From the NCBI GenBank assembly GCA_900545265.1, contig UQYI01000006.1:1-64000 (forward strand): a stretch of 64,000 nucleotides of DNA, written 5' to 3'. The notes beneath the pieces were generated by a model. That model did no database searches. It worked only from the letters and a program-made list of their open reading frames with translations, and was not told where the DNA came from. Origin of the DNA: an uncultured Eubacteriales bacterium. Its GTDB lineage: Bacteria; Bacillota; Clostridia; Christensenellales; CAG-138. A program made the position numbers and the translations under genes. The first letter of the stretch is position 1; every line of letters starts with the position of its first letter. This document shows, piece by piece, positions 7,874-15,922 of this stretch.

Positions 7874-9193
7874 ATGGAACAGTCCAAACAGCTGGAAGTT
7901 TTATGGTCAATGGTGCGCACCTATATGGGTGAGAAGATAACTACTGTCACCATGAACAAATGGATAGATGTGCTGGAGCCCCTGGTCATCCAAAACCGGG
8001 TGCTGGTTCTGCAGTGCCCGGATGTGACCACCCGGGACACCATCAATAAATTGTACAGCAAACTGCTTACAGAAAGCATCATCAGGGCCAACCCGCAGGT
8101 AGTCGGTTTTCTGACCTGCCTGCCCAACGATCGCTGGAACTTTCTGCAAAAGCAGCCGGTGGGAGATGCCAGCGAATATGCCCTGAACCATAAATATACC
8201 TTTGATACCTTTGTGGTGGGCTCCTCCAACCACTATGCCCATGCCGCCTGTCAGGCCGTGGCCCAGAATCCCGGCAAGGCCTATAACCCCCTGTTCCTGT
8301 ATGGAGGCGTGGGGCTGGGCAAGACCCACCTGATGCATGCCATCGGCCATGAGGTCCGACGGAACAACTCCATGGCCCGGGTTTTGTATGCCACCAGCGA
8401 AAGCTTTACCAACGACCTGATCGAAAGTCTCCGCCTGGGGAAGATGACCGAGTTCCGCCAGAAGTTCCGCAGTCTGGACGTGCTCATGGTAGACGACGTG
8501 CAGTTCATCATCAACAAGCAGTCCGTACAGGAGGAGTTCTTCAATACCTTCAACACCCTGCACAATGCCGGCAAGCAGATCGTCATCAGCTCCGACCGCC
8601 CCCCCAAGGAGCTTACCACGCTGGAAGAACGGCTGCGCTCCCGGTTTGAATGGGGCCTGATCGCCGATATCCAGAAGCCCGATCTGGAGACCCGTATCGC
8701 CATTCTCCGCAACCGGGCCCAGCAGGATAATGTGCGGGTGGACGACGCCATCATCCAGTACATTGCCGAAAACGTAAAAAGCAATATCCGTGAGCTGGAA
8801 GGGAGCCTGACAAGAGTTCTCTTCTTTGCCAACATCAACAAGCGGCCCGTTTCCATGGAGGTGGCCCGGGAAGCCCTGAAGGATATCATTCCCGTGCAGA
8901 AAAAGCCCTCCGTCACGGCGGAACTTATAAAAGAAGCCGTAGCCGAATATTACGATGTGCCCCTTTCCAGCATCCTGTCCCAGCGGCGGGATAAGGAAGT
9001 GGTGGTGCCCCGGCAGGTGGCCATGTATCTGTGCCACAACATGCTCTCTCTTCCTTATAAAAAGACCGCCGATATATTCGGCCGCAGCGACCACACCACC
9101 GTTATCAACGCCTGCAAAAAGATCAACGAGCGTTTGGAGCAGGACGAGGCCTTCCGCCGCACGCTGGAGGATATCCAGTCCCGCCTGACCTGA
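7874..9193 (+). CDS. dnaA: Chromosomal replication initiator DnaA
   Basis: DnaA (439 residues) binds TTATCCACA boxes, oligomerises with ATP and melts oriC. The N-terminal domain I covers roughly 1-85 with a very short linker. The AAA+ core has Walker A GGVGLGKT (144-151), Walker B VLMVDDVQF and the Arg-rich LEERLRSRFEWGL segment. Domain IV ends with the DnaA signature SDHTTVINACKKI that contacts the box. A GGGGGAT stretch precedes the ATG. The gene diverges from the uppP/ispDF operon and is followed by oriC and dnaN. Expression may be autoregulated, but no perfect DnaA box lies in the upstream gap. Confidence 0.98.
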   Translation: MEQSKQLEVLWSMVRTYMGEKITTVTMNKWIDVLEPLVIQNRVLVLQCPDVTTRDTINKLYSKLLTESIIRANPQVVGFLTCLPNDRWNFLQKQPVGDASEYALNHKYTFDTFVVGSSNHYAHAACQAVAQNPGKAYNPLFLYGGVGLGKTHLMHAIGHEVRRNNSMARVLYATSESFTNDLIESLRLGKMTEFRQKFRSLDVLMVDDVQFIINKQSVQEEFFNTFNTLHNAGKQIVISSDRPPKELTTLEERLRSRFEWGLIADIQKPDLETRIAILRNRAQQDNVRVDDAIIQYIAENVKSNIRELEGSLTRVLFFANINKRPVSMEVAREALKDIIPVQKKPSVTAELIKEAVAEYYDVPLSSILSQRRDKEVVVPRQVAMYLCHNMLSLPYKKTADIFGRSDHTTVINACKKINERLEQDEAFRRTLEDIQSRLT

Positions 9194-9468
9194 GGAAAAC
9201 GGCCCCTTTTCTTATCCACATTTTGTGGATTTGTAAAGTGGACAGACTATGGATAATTGGGAAAGCGGGGACAGCGGGCAGAACTCCCCCTTTTATCCAC
9301 AGGAACCCCACCGGCTTTTCCACGGTGTTTTTTCAGTCCCGGCGGGAAATATCGGGCTTTTCCCACTTTTCCAGCCCCCCTACTGATACTACTACTGAAA
9401 TAAATATAAATATACTCCCTCCCCCTGTGGGAAGAGAAACCCACACTCAAACAGAAAGGATCAATGCT
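9194..9468. other. Origin of replication oriC (dnaA-dnaN intergenic region)
   Basis: Two perfect DnaA boxes TTATCCACA lie at 9212-9220 and 9293-9301, with near matches TATGGATAA (9248-9256, inverted) and TTTTCCACG near 9316. A C-rich tract follows, then a run of TAC/CTA-type triplets at 9380-9396 resembling the DnaA-trio array of Bacillus subtilis, and at once an A/T-only stretch at 9397-9412, a likely unwinding element. The order boxes, GC-rich gap, trios, AT-rich DNA matches the basal unwinding system described for B. subtilis. dnaN begins just beyond. Confidence 0.85.
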
Positions 9469-10566
9469 ATGCGTTTTGCCATGGAAGCCCAAACTCTTAA
9501 CGAGGCTATCGTATCCGTCATAAAAGCCCTGCCTGTACGCGCAGCCATGCCCGTGCTGGACGGCATCTATATCTGCGCCGATGCCAACGGCGTCAGGATG
9601 AAGTGTTCCGACCTGATGCTCCAGAAGGAGTGCGTGGTCCCCGCCGCCGTAGACGAGCCGGGGGAATGTGTGGTCAAGGGGAAGATCTTCTGCGAGATCG
9701 CCCGGAAGCTCCCCAGCGAAAACGTGTTTGCCTCCCTGGACGGGAACACCCTGACTCTGCGCTGCGGCCGGAGCATCAACCAGCTCCAGTGCATGGAGTA
9801 TGACGAGTTCCCGGATATGCACTTTGAAGAGGCGGACAGCACCGAGGTAAAGGTGGATAAAAACCGCTGCAAGGAGCTGATACTGCGCACAGCCTTTGCC
9901 GTAAGCACCGAAGAGAGCCGCCCCGTGCTCACCGGCGTTTACATGGAGATGGAGGGCCATTCCCTTTCCATGGTGGCCACGGATTCCTTCCAGTTTGCCA
10001 AAAACACCATGACCGTCAGCCAGGATCTGCCCAAAAAGAGCATGATCGTCCCGGGCAAGACCATTCAGGAGATCGCACGTATGCTGGATGAATCCCAGGA
10101 AGAAACGGTGCTTACCTTCTCCCGCACCCATATGCGGGTAAAGGCGGGGGGCGCCGCACTGGTGGGCCGCCTGCTGGACGGAGATTATATCGACTACCGC
10201 CGCCTGATCCCACGGGACTGCAAGAGCCGGGTGCTGGTAGACCGGGAGGCTTTTTTGGAAAGCGTGGACCGGGCCGCTTTGGTAGCCCGTGAGGGGAACA
10301 ACAGCGTGCGCCTTTCCCTCCAGCCGGAAAAGCTGTTTATCCGGGCGGAAAGCGTTATCGGCAAGGTGGAGGAGGAGCTGCCCGTGCAGCTTATGGGCGA
10401 TTCCATGGATATTGCCTTCAACCCCAAGTATCTGCTGAACGTATTCAAGACCATGGACGATGAAAAGGTCTATATGGAGATGAACACCCCCATCAATCCC
10501 TGCGCCGTGAAGCCCGTCACCGGGGAAGCCTTTTTCTATCTGGTGGTGCCCATGCGCATATTCTGA
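9469..10566 (+). CDS. dnaN: DNA polymerase III beta sliding clamp
   Basis: The 365-residue clamp forms a ring that tethers DNA polymerase III to DNA. The three repeated clamp domains are recognisable: MRFAMEAQTLNEAI at the start, then RPVLTGVYMEM and ATDSFQFA at the second domain, and a C-terminal NPKYLLNVF with the final VVPMRIF (family ending MPMRL-like). An AAAGGA site precedes the ATG at 9469; an overlapping ATG five bases earlier is out of frame. The stop overlaps the engB start by one base (TGATG), so the two are coupled. recF and the S4 gene yaaA, often next in Firmicutes, are absent here. Confidence 0.97.
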   Translation: MRFAMEAQTLNEAIVSVIKALPVRAAMPVLDGIYICADANGVRMKCSDLMLQKECVVPAAVDEPGECVVKGKIFCEIARKLPSENVFASLDGNTLTLRCGRSINQLQCMEYDEFPDMHFEEADSTEVKVDKNRCKELILRTAFAVSTEESRPVLTGVYMEMEGHSLSMVATDSFQFAKNTMTVSQDLPKKSMIVPGKTIQEIARMLDESQEETVLTFSRTHMRVKAGGAALVGRLLDGDYIDYRRLIPRDCKSRVLVDREAFLESVDRAALVAREGNNSVRLSLQPEKLFIRAESVIGKVEEELPVQLMGDSMDIAFNPKYLLNVFKTMDDEKVYMEMNTPINPCAVKPVTGEAFFYLVVPMRIF

Positions 10567-11276
10567 TGCCTATGGAGGAAAAACGACCCGGCAAGGCCCC
10601 TGCCTTTGTGCCCGAAAAGGGGAAGGAGGAGCGCTTTGTCATAAAAAAGGCCGCCTTTGTTACCAGCGTGGGGGCAAGGGGGGACTATCCGGCGGAAAAG
10701 GGCTGCGAGATCGCACTGGTAGGCCGCTCCAATGTGGGCAAAAGCACCCTGATCAACTGCCTGTGCCGCAGCGGCAAGCTGGCCAAAACCAGCGCTTCTC
10801 CGGGCAAGACCAGGCTGTGCAACTTCTTTTTGCTCAACGACAGCTTTTATCTGGTGGATCTGCCGGGATACGGTTTTGCCAAAGCCCCCAAAGAGGAACA
10901 GGTAAAGTGGGGAGAGATGATGGACCGCTACCTTTCCTGCGGGCGGGTGGATCATCTGTTCATGCTGCTGGATATCCGCCACGAGCCTACGGAGGACGAC
11001 CGGCGGATGCTTCAGTACCTGCTGTATTACAACATCCCCTATACCCTTATCGCCACCAAGGCAGATAAGATCGCCCGCAGCAAAAGAAAGCAGCAGGCCG
11101 TGCAGAACGCACGGCTGGTGGGGGCTTCCCCCTATGCCATCCCCTTTTCGGGAGAGACGGGGGAGGGCCGGGAAGAGGTGCTCTGGGCCATGGGACAGGT
11201 GGTGCGGGATGCATTTTTACGGAATACTGAAAAATCCGCCCAAAAAATAATCGATCAGCCCTTGACAGAAGCATAG
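10566..11276 (+). CDS. engB: Ribosome biogenesis GTPase EngB/YsxC
   Basis: A 236-residue TRAFAC-class GTPase needed for assembly of the large ribosomal subunit. G1 is GRSNVGKST (53-61), the G2 region has SPGKTR, G3 is DLPGYG, G4 is TKAD and G5 is SGETGEG. The usual length is about 195-200; the extra residues are a charged N-terminal stretch of about 20 and a C-terminal tail. Translation can start at the ATG overlapping the dnaN stop or at a second ATG two codons on. engB beside dnaN is unusual, because in many Firmicutes it follows lon or clpX. A promoter for the next gene is embedded in its last codons. Confidence 0.95.
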   Translation: MPMEEKRPGKAPAFVPEKGKEERFVIKKAAFVTSVGARGDYPAEKGCEIALVGRSNVGKSTLINCLCRSGKLAKTSASPGKTRLCNFFLLNDSFYLVDLPGYGFAKAPKEEQVKWGEMMDRYLSCGRVDHLFMLLDIRHEPTEDDRRMLQYLLYYNIPYTLIATKADKIARSKRKQQAVQNARLVGASPYAIPFSGETGEGREEVLWAMGQVVRDAFLRNTEKSAQKIIDQPLTEA

Positions 11277-11290
11277 CAAGTCTGCATACT
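11262..11290 (+). promoter_or_regulatory. Sigma-A type promoter inside the engB 3' end
   Basis: TTGACA (11262-11267), a 17 bp spacer and CATACT (11285-11290) form a near-consensus promoter. It overlaps the last codons and stop of engB and lies about 55 bp before the zinc-ribbon gene. Confidence 0.6.
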
Positions 11291-11343
11291 ATAGCTTACG
11301 GCCTGAGAAAATGCCGAAAGTTAGGAAAATTGTGGAGAATGCT

Positions 11344-11631
11344 ATGGCTTTGAGAAAATGCCCCAAGTGCGAGCTGAACTATTTAAGACCCAACGAGACC
11401 ATCTGCCATGTATGCGCTGCGGCCATGAAGCATAAAAAGTTCGGAGAGGAAGAGGAAGTGGTCATGTGCTCCAACTGCGGGGAATACCCGGCGGTAAAGG
11501 GCTCCGATCTTTGCGAGGAGTGCCTGAAGGAGCAGAAGCGCCAGGCCAACCTGGAAAATCTGGCGGATAAGATCCGGGCCGATGAAGTGGATATCCCCCT
11601 GGAAGAGGAGATCTCCGAGGAGAACGAATAA
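11344..11631 (+). CDS. Small multi-zinc-ribbon protein
   Basis: A 95-residue hydrophilic protein of unknown function with four CxxC knuckles (Cys 6/9, 21/24, 42/45 and 57/60 from MALRKCPKC), enough to bind two zinc ions. A highly acidic tail follows (EEEISEENE). The frame opens 11 codons earlier, but GGAGA placed before the ATG at 11344 and the family-like MALRKCPKCELNY start favour the shorter form. It lies alone behind its own promoter and 60 bp before the phosphoesterase. Its resemblance to short zinc-ribbon regulators suggests nucleic-acid or protein binding, but this is inference. Confidence 0.75.
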   Translation: MALRKCPKCELNYLRPNETICHVCAAAMKHKKFGEEEEVVMCSNCGEYPAVKGSDLCEECLKEQKRQANLENLADKIRADEVDIPLEEEISEENE

Positions 11632-11691
11632 GAGAAACTGCGGGTATGATACAGGCATATCCGCTTTTTTAAGGGAACGGCAGGAGCGGAT

Positions 11692-12384
11692 ATGCGGGTA
11701 TTTGCAATTTCGGATGTGCATTTGTCTCTGGGCGTGGAAAACAAGTCCATGGACGTATTCGGCACAGGCTGGGCCCGCCATATCCAGCGGCTGCAGGAAG
11801 GCTGGCGGGATACCGTAGCCCCCGGGGATCTGGTGCTGCTGGCGGGAGATATCAGCTGGGCCATGTACCGGCAGGATGCCCGGGAGGATCTTTTCTTTCT
11901 GCATACCCTGCCGGGGACGAAGGTGCTGCTCCGCGGGAACCACGATTTCTGGTGGAGCGGTTACAGCAAGGTGCTTTCCATGCTGCCCCCTTCTTTGAAG
12001 GCCGTGCAGAACAACGCTCTGCGGCTGGGAGATATATGCATCTGCGGCACCCGGGGCTGGACGGCCCCCGGTACGGCAGGCTTTTCGGAAGAAGAGGACA
12101 GGAAGCTCTTTGAACGGGAAAAAGTACGGCTGCGGCTTTCTCTGGAGCAGCTGCCCAAAGCCGGCACACTGAACCTGTGCATGCTCCATTACCCGCCTTT
12201 TACGGAAAAGGGAGAGCCTACGGATATGGTGCACATTCTGGAGGAATACCCGGTGCAGCATGTGGTCTATGGTCACTTGCACGGCAAGTCCGGCCGGAGT
12301 GCCTTTCAGGGGCTGTATGGGGAGACGGAGTACCACTTTACTTCGGCGGATGCATTGCATTTCGTACCCAAGCGGATCCTGTAG
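11692..12384 (+). CDS. Calcineurin-like metallophosphoesterase
   Basis: A 230-residue cytoplasmic phosphoesterase with the full dinuclear metal-binding set: ISDVHL (4-9), AGDI, RGNHDFWW, a metal histidine in LHYPP and YGHLHG near 200. It appears to belong to the predicted phosphohydrolase group COG1768; the substrate is unknown. No signal peptide is visible. The gene ends at a strong terminator and faces yhaM, with three structured repeats in the gap between them. The start ATG follows an AGGAG-like GCAGGAGCGGAT stretch. Confidence 0.85.
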   Translation: MRVFAISDVHLSLGVENKSMDVFGTGWARHIQRLQEGWRDTVAPGDLVLLAGDISWAMYRQDAREDLFFLHTLPGTKVLLRGNHDFWWSGYSKVLSMLPPSLKAVQNNALRLGDICICGTRGWTAPGTAGFSEEEDRKLFEREKVRLRLSLEQLPKAGTLNLCMLHYPPFTEKGEPTDMVHILEEYPVQHVVYGHLHGKSGRSAFQGLYGETEYHFTSADALHFVPKRIL

Positions 12385-12400
12385 CAATTGAAGCATACGA

Positions 12401-12423
12401 AGCTCCCGTTGGGGGCTTTTTTA
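12401..12423 (+). terminator. Rho-independent terminator after the phosphoesterase gene
   Basis: AGCTCCC and GGGGGCT form a 7 bp stem (one G-T pair) around a GTT loop, followed by six T residues. It lies 17 bp after the stop codon. Confidence 0.8.
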
Positions 12424-12473
12424 TTTGCAGACGCAGCCCGCCGCTGCCGCAGCCAAGGCCGTATACGATGCAC

Positions 12474-12556
12474 GGGGGCGCACGTTCCGGCGGTTTTGCC
12501 GCCGGAACTCTGCGGGGGATCCCCGCAGGCATGCCTTGGGGCACGCAGTGCGCCCC
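12474..12556 (+). repeat. Family A three-armed structured repeat, copy A1
   Basis: The outer arms GGGGGCGCAC and GTGCGCCCC pair. Inside are three hairpins: TTCCGGCGG/CCGCCGGAA (12485-12507), CTGCGGGG/CCCCGCAG (12510-12528), and GCATGCC/GGCACGC with one mismatch (12529-12547). GTATACG occurs at 12461 and again just after the core. In the 501 bp gap between convergent genes this copy is followed by a different palindromic unit and a family B copy. No gene is seen in the gap. Confidence 0.85.
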
Positions 12557-12562
12557 AACTCC

Positions 12563-12679
12563 CGTATACGCTTCTGCCCGGCTCTATGGCATGCCTCCGT
12601 TTCCGGCCTGGGCCGTGCTCTGACCGGCAGCGGAAAACCGTGGCCTGGGGCGCGGAGCACCGGGCAAAAGCCGTATACG
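12563..12679. repeat. Palindromic unit bounded by CGTATACG
   Basis: CGTATACG at 12563-12570 and 12672-12679 bound a stretch whose ends are inverted (GCCCGG near 12576, CCGGGC near 12660). Inside, TCCGTTTCCGGCC is roughly mirrored by GCGGAAAACCGTGGCC. It is unlike cores A and B in sequence but uses the same GTATACG boundary word. Confidence 0.55.
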
Positions 12680-12685
12680 ATACCC

Positions 12686-12766
12686 GGGGCGCTGCTGCGG
12701 CGGCAGAGCCGCCGCGCCGCCCGCAGGGCGGGCTTTGGCGCCGCAGGCGCCAAAGGGCAGCGCCCC
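12686..12766 (+). repeat. Family B three-armed structured repeat, copy B2
   Basis: Outer stem GGGGCGCTG/CAGCGCCCC encloses a GCGGCGG-CAGAG-CCGCCGC hairpin, a GCCCGC-AGG-GCGGGC hairpin and a perfect CTTTGGCGCC-GCA-GGCGCCAAAG hairpin. CGTATACG lies 7 bp upstream. The plan is that of family A with a different sequence. Confidence 0.8.
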
Positions 12767-12802
12767 CTCCCTCGAAGAGAACGCAGCCCCGCTCCCCCAC
12801 AT

Positions 12803-12846
12803 AAAAAGATCCCCCGCCGGGCGCTTTGCCTCGGGAAGGATCTTTT
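12803..12846 (-). terminator. Terminator of yhaM
   Basis: Read on the minus strand, AAAGATCC and GGATCTTT enclose a further GC-rich CCCG/CGGG pairing and a T run follows. It is placed 40 bp past the yhaM stop. Confidence 0.7.
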
Positions 12847-12885
12847 CTGTCTTTTACGTCTGTTCTTTTCTCCGCAATCCGCCGG

Positions 12886-13854
12886 TCAATTTTCTCCGCT
12901 GCCCTTGCGCCCGTGCTGATACAGCTGCCGGTTGTCCAGGGCCCACAGCCGGTCAGAGAAGCCTCCCTTGCTCACGGTGGAAAGGGCGTCAAACATTTCA
13001 AACAGGCGGCTGTCCAGCAAGTCGCATTCCGAAAGCACCTCCGCTTCCGGGAACATGGGGAACTTGGGGCTGCCAAATTCCGGCTGACCATGGTGGGAAA
13101 GGAGCATATGCTCCAGCAGCATGGCCGTTTCCTCCGGTATGTCCAGCCTGTCGGCGGCGTTGTGGATCAGGCTGATGCCAATGTTGATGTGCCCCAGCAG
13201 CTGCCCTTCGGGGGTATAGGCCGTGGCCAGCCCCAGCTTGCCCGTCTGCAATTCATACAGCTTGCCGATATCGTGAAGGGTGGCTCCTGCCGTTACCAGA
13301 TCCCTGTCCAGCGCCGGATACAGCTGGCAGATGGCCCGCCCCATGCGCACTACGGCGCAGGTATGCTGCAGCCAGCCTCCCCGGGTGGCATGATGGAGCT
13401 TTACGCCTGCCGGGAAACGCAATATCTCCTGCCGGAAGGCATCCAGAAAATACTGCACCAGCTTTTTCAGATCCTTATCCGTAAATTCGTCGCTGAGGTT
13501 CCACAAATAATCAAAATATTTCTGAGGGTCTCCCGGGGCGCAGGGAACCAGACGGCTCATATCCACATTGTCCTCCGGGGTGGCCAGGCGGATGCGCTCC
13601 ACCTTCAGCTGCTCCACGTCCTTCCAGATATTTATGGTAGCCCGGATCTTTACCACATCCTCCGGGTCAAAGGTACCATATGCGGCAATATTGTAATTCC
13701 ACAGCTTGGCGGCGCATTCTCCTCCCGCATCCGCCACTGTCATATCCATATAGGAAGCGCCCTTGCTGTCCGTGCGCACGGCGCAGCTTTTGACCATGCA
13801 GAAACCCTCTACCTGGGTCCCGCGGCTCTCTTCCATCAAATTCATGCGGCTCAT
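12886..13854 (-). CDS. yhaM: 3'-5' exoribonuclease YhaM family (OB fold plus HD domain)
   Basis: A 322-residue protein with an N-terminal OB-type nucleic-acid-binding domain (about 10-100, including YMDMTVADAGGECAAKLWN) and a C-terminal HD hydrolase domain. HD metal ligands are visible in LQHTCAVVRM, TLHDIGKLYEL, the HMLLSHHGQPEFGSP stretch and CDLLDS. YhaM of Bacillus trims RNA and single-stranded DNA 3' ends. The length matches the family (about 314). The ATG at 13854 has AGGAGC at good spacing, better than the ATG two codons upstream. It diverges from mnmG and converges on the phosphoesterase gene. Confidence 0.9.
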   Translation of the reverse strand: MSRMNLMEESRGTQVEGFCMVKSCAVRTDSKGASYMDMTVADAGGECAAKLWNYNIAAYGTFDPEDVVKIRATINIWKDVEQLKVERIRLATPEDNVDMSRLVPCAPGDPQKYFDYLWNLSDEFTDKDLKKLVQYFLDAFRQEILRFPAGVKLHHATRGGWLQHTCAVVRMGRAICQLYPALDRDLVTAGATLHDIGKLYELQTGKLGLATAYTPEGQLLGHINIGISLIHNAADRLDIPEETAMLLEHMLLSHHGQPEFGSPKFPMFPEAEVLSECDLLDSRLFEMFDALSTVSKGGFSDRLWALDNRQLYQHGRKGSGEN

Positions 13855-13926
13855 TTGCATGCTCCTTTCAGCGGTTGTTTTGCAGAATAAGTATATCAAA
13901 ATTTTCACCGGATGAAAACAGGAACA

Positions 13927-13955
13927 TTGTATAAAAAACGGGGCTGTGCTATACT
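13927..13955 (+). promoter_or_regulatory. mnmG promoter
   Basis: TTGTAT (13927-13932), 17 bp spacer, TATACT (13950-13955): a good vegetative promoter 45 bp before the mnmG start. On the other strand a TATACT word near 13892 could serve yhaM, with a weaker -35. Confidence 0.7.
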
Positions 13956-13999
13956 TTTTAATGCGAATACAGGCGCTCGCTGCGCGCAGGAGAGGATAT

Positions 14000-15922
14000 A
14001 TGGCAAACGTTTATGCGGCGCCCCCCATGGAGGGCGGCGTCTTTTCGGCCATGGTGGTAGGGGCCGGCCACGGTGGCATAGAGGCGGCACTGGCTTTGGC
14101 CCGCATGGGGCTGGATACGGCCCTGCTCACCATGAATCTGGACAGCATCGGCATGATGCCCTGCAACCCGGCCATAGGCGGTACGGGAAAGGGGCACCTG
14201 GTTCGGGAGATTGACGCCATGGGCGGGGAAATGGGCCTTGCGGCAGACCAGACCCTGATCCAGATGCGCATGCTCAACACAGGCAAGGGACCTGCCGTCC
14301 ATTCCTTGCGGGCTCAGATGGACAAGCGCCGCTATCATGAGCGTATGAAGCAGGCTCTGGAGGCACAGGCACACCTGACGCTTATTCAGGGCGAGGCGGC
14401 GGATCTGGAGGTAAAAAACGGCTGCATAGAGGCTGTGGTCACCGCCGAGGGCTTCCGCTACCGGTGCCGGGCGGTGGTGCTCTGTACCGGCGTATACATG
14501 AAATCCCGCATCCTCATCGGAGATTTTTACCGGGAAAGCGGTCCAAACGGAATGCTCCGCAGCGAGACTCTTTCCGATGCCATGGGCCGTTTGGGTATTC
14601 CGCTGCAGCGGTTCAAAACCGGCACGCCTGCCCGGGTACACGGGGATTCCCTCCACTATGAGCGGATGGAGATCCAGCTGGGGGACGTGCCTACCCCTGC
14701 TTTCTCTTTTTTGAACGGAGAACTCCACGTACAGCAGGAGCCCTGCTATCTGACCTATACCAATCCGGAGACCCACCGGATCATATTGGAGAATCTGTCC
14801 CGTTCTCCCATGTATTCCGGCAGGATCCATGCTACGGGCACCCGCTACTGCCCCTCCATAGAGGATAAGGTGGTGAAGTTTGCGGATAAGGACCGCCACC
14901 AGATCTTTATCGAGGCGGAGGGACGCAGCACCCGGGAGATGTATGTGCAGGGCATGTCCACCAGTCTCCCTGCGGATGTGCAGGAGCGTATGCTCCGTAC
15001 CCTGCCCGGGTTGGAGGATGCAAAGATCCTCCGCTACGGCTATGCCATCGAATATGACTGTATCGACCCTCTGTGCCTGAACGGGGCTCTTATGGTCAAA
15101 AATATAGAGGGACTGTTCTGCGCCGGGCAGGTCAACGGCACCTCCGGCTATGAAGAAGCCGCCGCCCAGGGGCTGTATGCAGGGATCAATGCCGGGTTGT
15201 ACCTTAAAGAGGAACCGCCCCTGCTGCTGGGCCGCAGCGACGCCTATATCGGCGTGCTGGCAGACGATCTGGTGACCAAGGGCACCAACGAGCCTTACCG
15301 GATGATGACCAGCCGCTGTGAATACAGGCTGCTGCTCCGGCAGGATAATGCCGACGCCCGTCTGACGGAAAAGGTGCGCCGGACAGGGCTGATCAGTGAA
15401 AAGCGCTGGCGTGCTCTTATGGAAAAGCAGGAAAAGGTCAGCCGGGCCATGAGCCGGCTGAACGCGGTGGTCCCGCCGGAGGAAAAGCTTCAGGATTATC
15501 TTGCTTCCATTGGGGAAAGCCCCGTAAAGACCGGTGTAAAGCTTATGGAGCTGCTCAAGCGGCCAAAGGTCACCTATACGGAGCTGCTGCGTCTGTACGG
15601 TGGGGAAGAGGGTTTGGAGCCTGTGGACAGAGAGACGGAGGAACAGCTGGATGTGCTCACCCGCTATCAGGGCTATATAGAGAAGCAGGAGCAGCAGGTC
15701 AGGCGCATGGAGGCACTGGAAAATACGCCCTTACCGGATAATGCCGATTATGCCGCCGTAGAGGGCCTTCGGCTGGAGGCCCGGCAGAAGCTGGCTGCCC
15801 GCCGCCCCGGCACCATAGGGCAGGCCAGCCGTATCTCCGGAGTATCTCCGGCGGATGTAAGCGTGCTGCTGATATTGAGCAAGCGGGGCTTTCCGATAAA
15901 GAAAGAGGATCAAAATGGATAA
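14000..15922 (+). CDS. mnmG: tRNA uridine 5-carboxymethylaminomethyl modification enzyme MnmG
   Basis: MnmG (GidA), with MnmE, installs the cmnm5 group at wobble U34 of several tRNAs, using FAD and methylene-tetrahydrofolate. The 640-residue product has the dinucleotide fold MVVGAGHGGIEAA near 18-30, the GidA signatures MPCNPAIGGTGKGHLVREIDAMGGEMG and CAGQVNGTSGYEEAAAQG, and a C-terminal DYAAVEGLRLEARQKL helical domain. The usual HAGCEAA cysteine is replaced (HGGIEAA). GGAGAGG precedes the ATG at 14000; the open frame starts 18 codons earlier without family similarity. Its 3' end overlaps rsmG by 8 bp. mnmE is not in the window. Confidence 0.97.
   Translation: MANVYAAPPMEGGVFSAMVVGAGHGGIEAALALARMGLDTALLTMNLDSIGMMPCNPAIGGTGKGHLVREIDAMGGEMGLAADQTLIQMRMLNTGKGPAVHSLRAQMDKRRYHERMKQALEAQAHLTLIQGEAADLEVKNGCIEAVVTAEGFRYRCRAVVLCTGVYMKSRILIGDFYRESGPNGMLRSETLSDAMGRLGIPLQRFKTGTPARVHGDSLHYERMEIQLGDVPTPAFSFLNGELHVQQEPCYLTYTNPETHRIILENLSRSPMYSGRIHATGTRYCPSIEDKVVKFADKDRHQIFIEAEGRSTREMYVQGMSTSLPADVQERMLRTLPGLEDAKILRYGYAIEYDCIDPLCLNGALMVKNIEGLFCAGQVNGTSGYEEAAAQGLYAGINAGLYLKEEPPLLLGRSDAYIGVLADDLVTKGTNEPYRMMTSRCEYRLLLRQDNADARLTEKVRRTGLISEKRWRALMEKQEKVSRAMSRLNAVVPPEEKLQDYLASIGESPVKTGVKLMELLKRPKVTYTELLRLYGGEEGLEPVDRETEEQLDVLTRYQGYIEKQEQQVRRMEALENTPLPDNADYAAVEGLRLEARQKLAARRPGTIGQASRISGVSPADVSVLLILSKRGFPIKKEDQNG

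Noticed and set aside
12474..12556. tRNA or tRNA-like gene suggested by the cloverleaf shape of the family A repeats
   Set aside because: There is no anticodon loop, no T-loop GTTCRA motif, no conserved D-loop bases and no CCA end, and the stems are far longer and GC-only.
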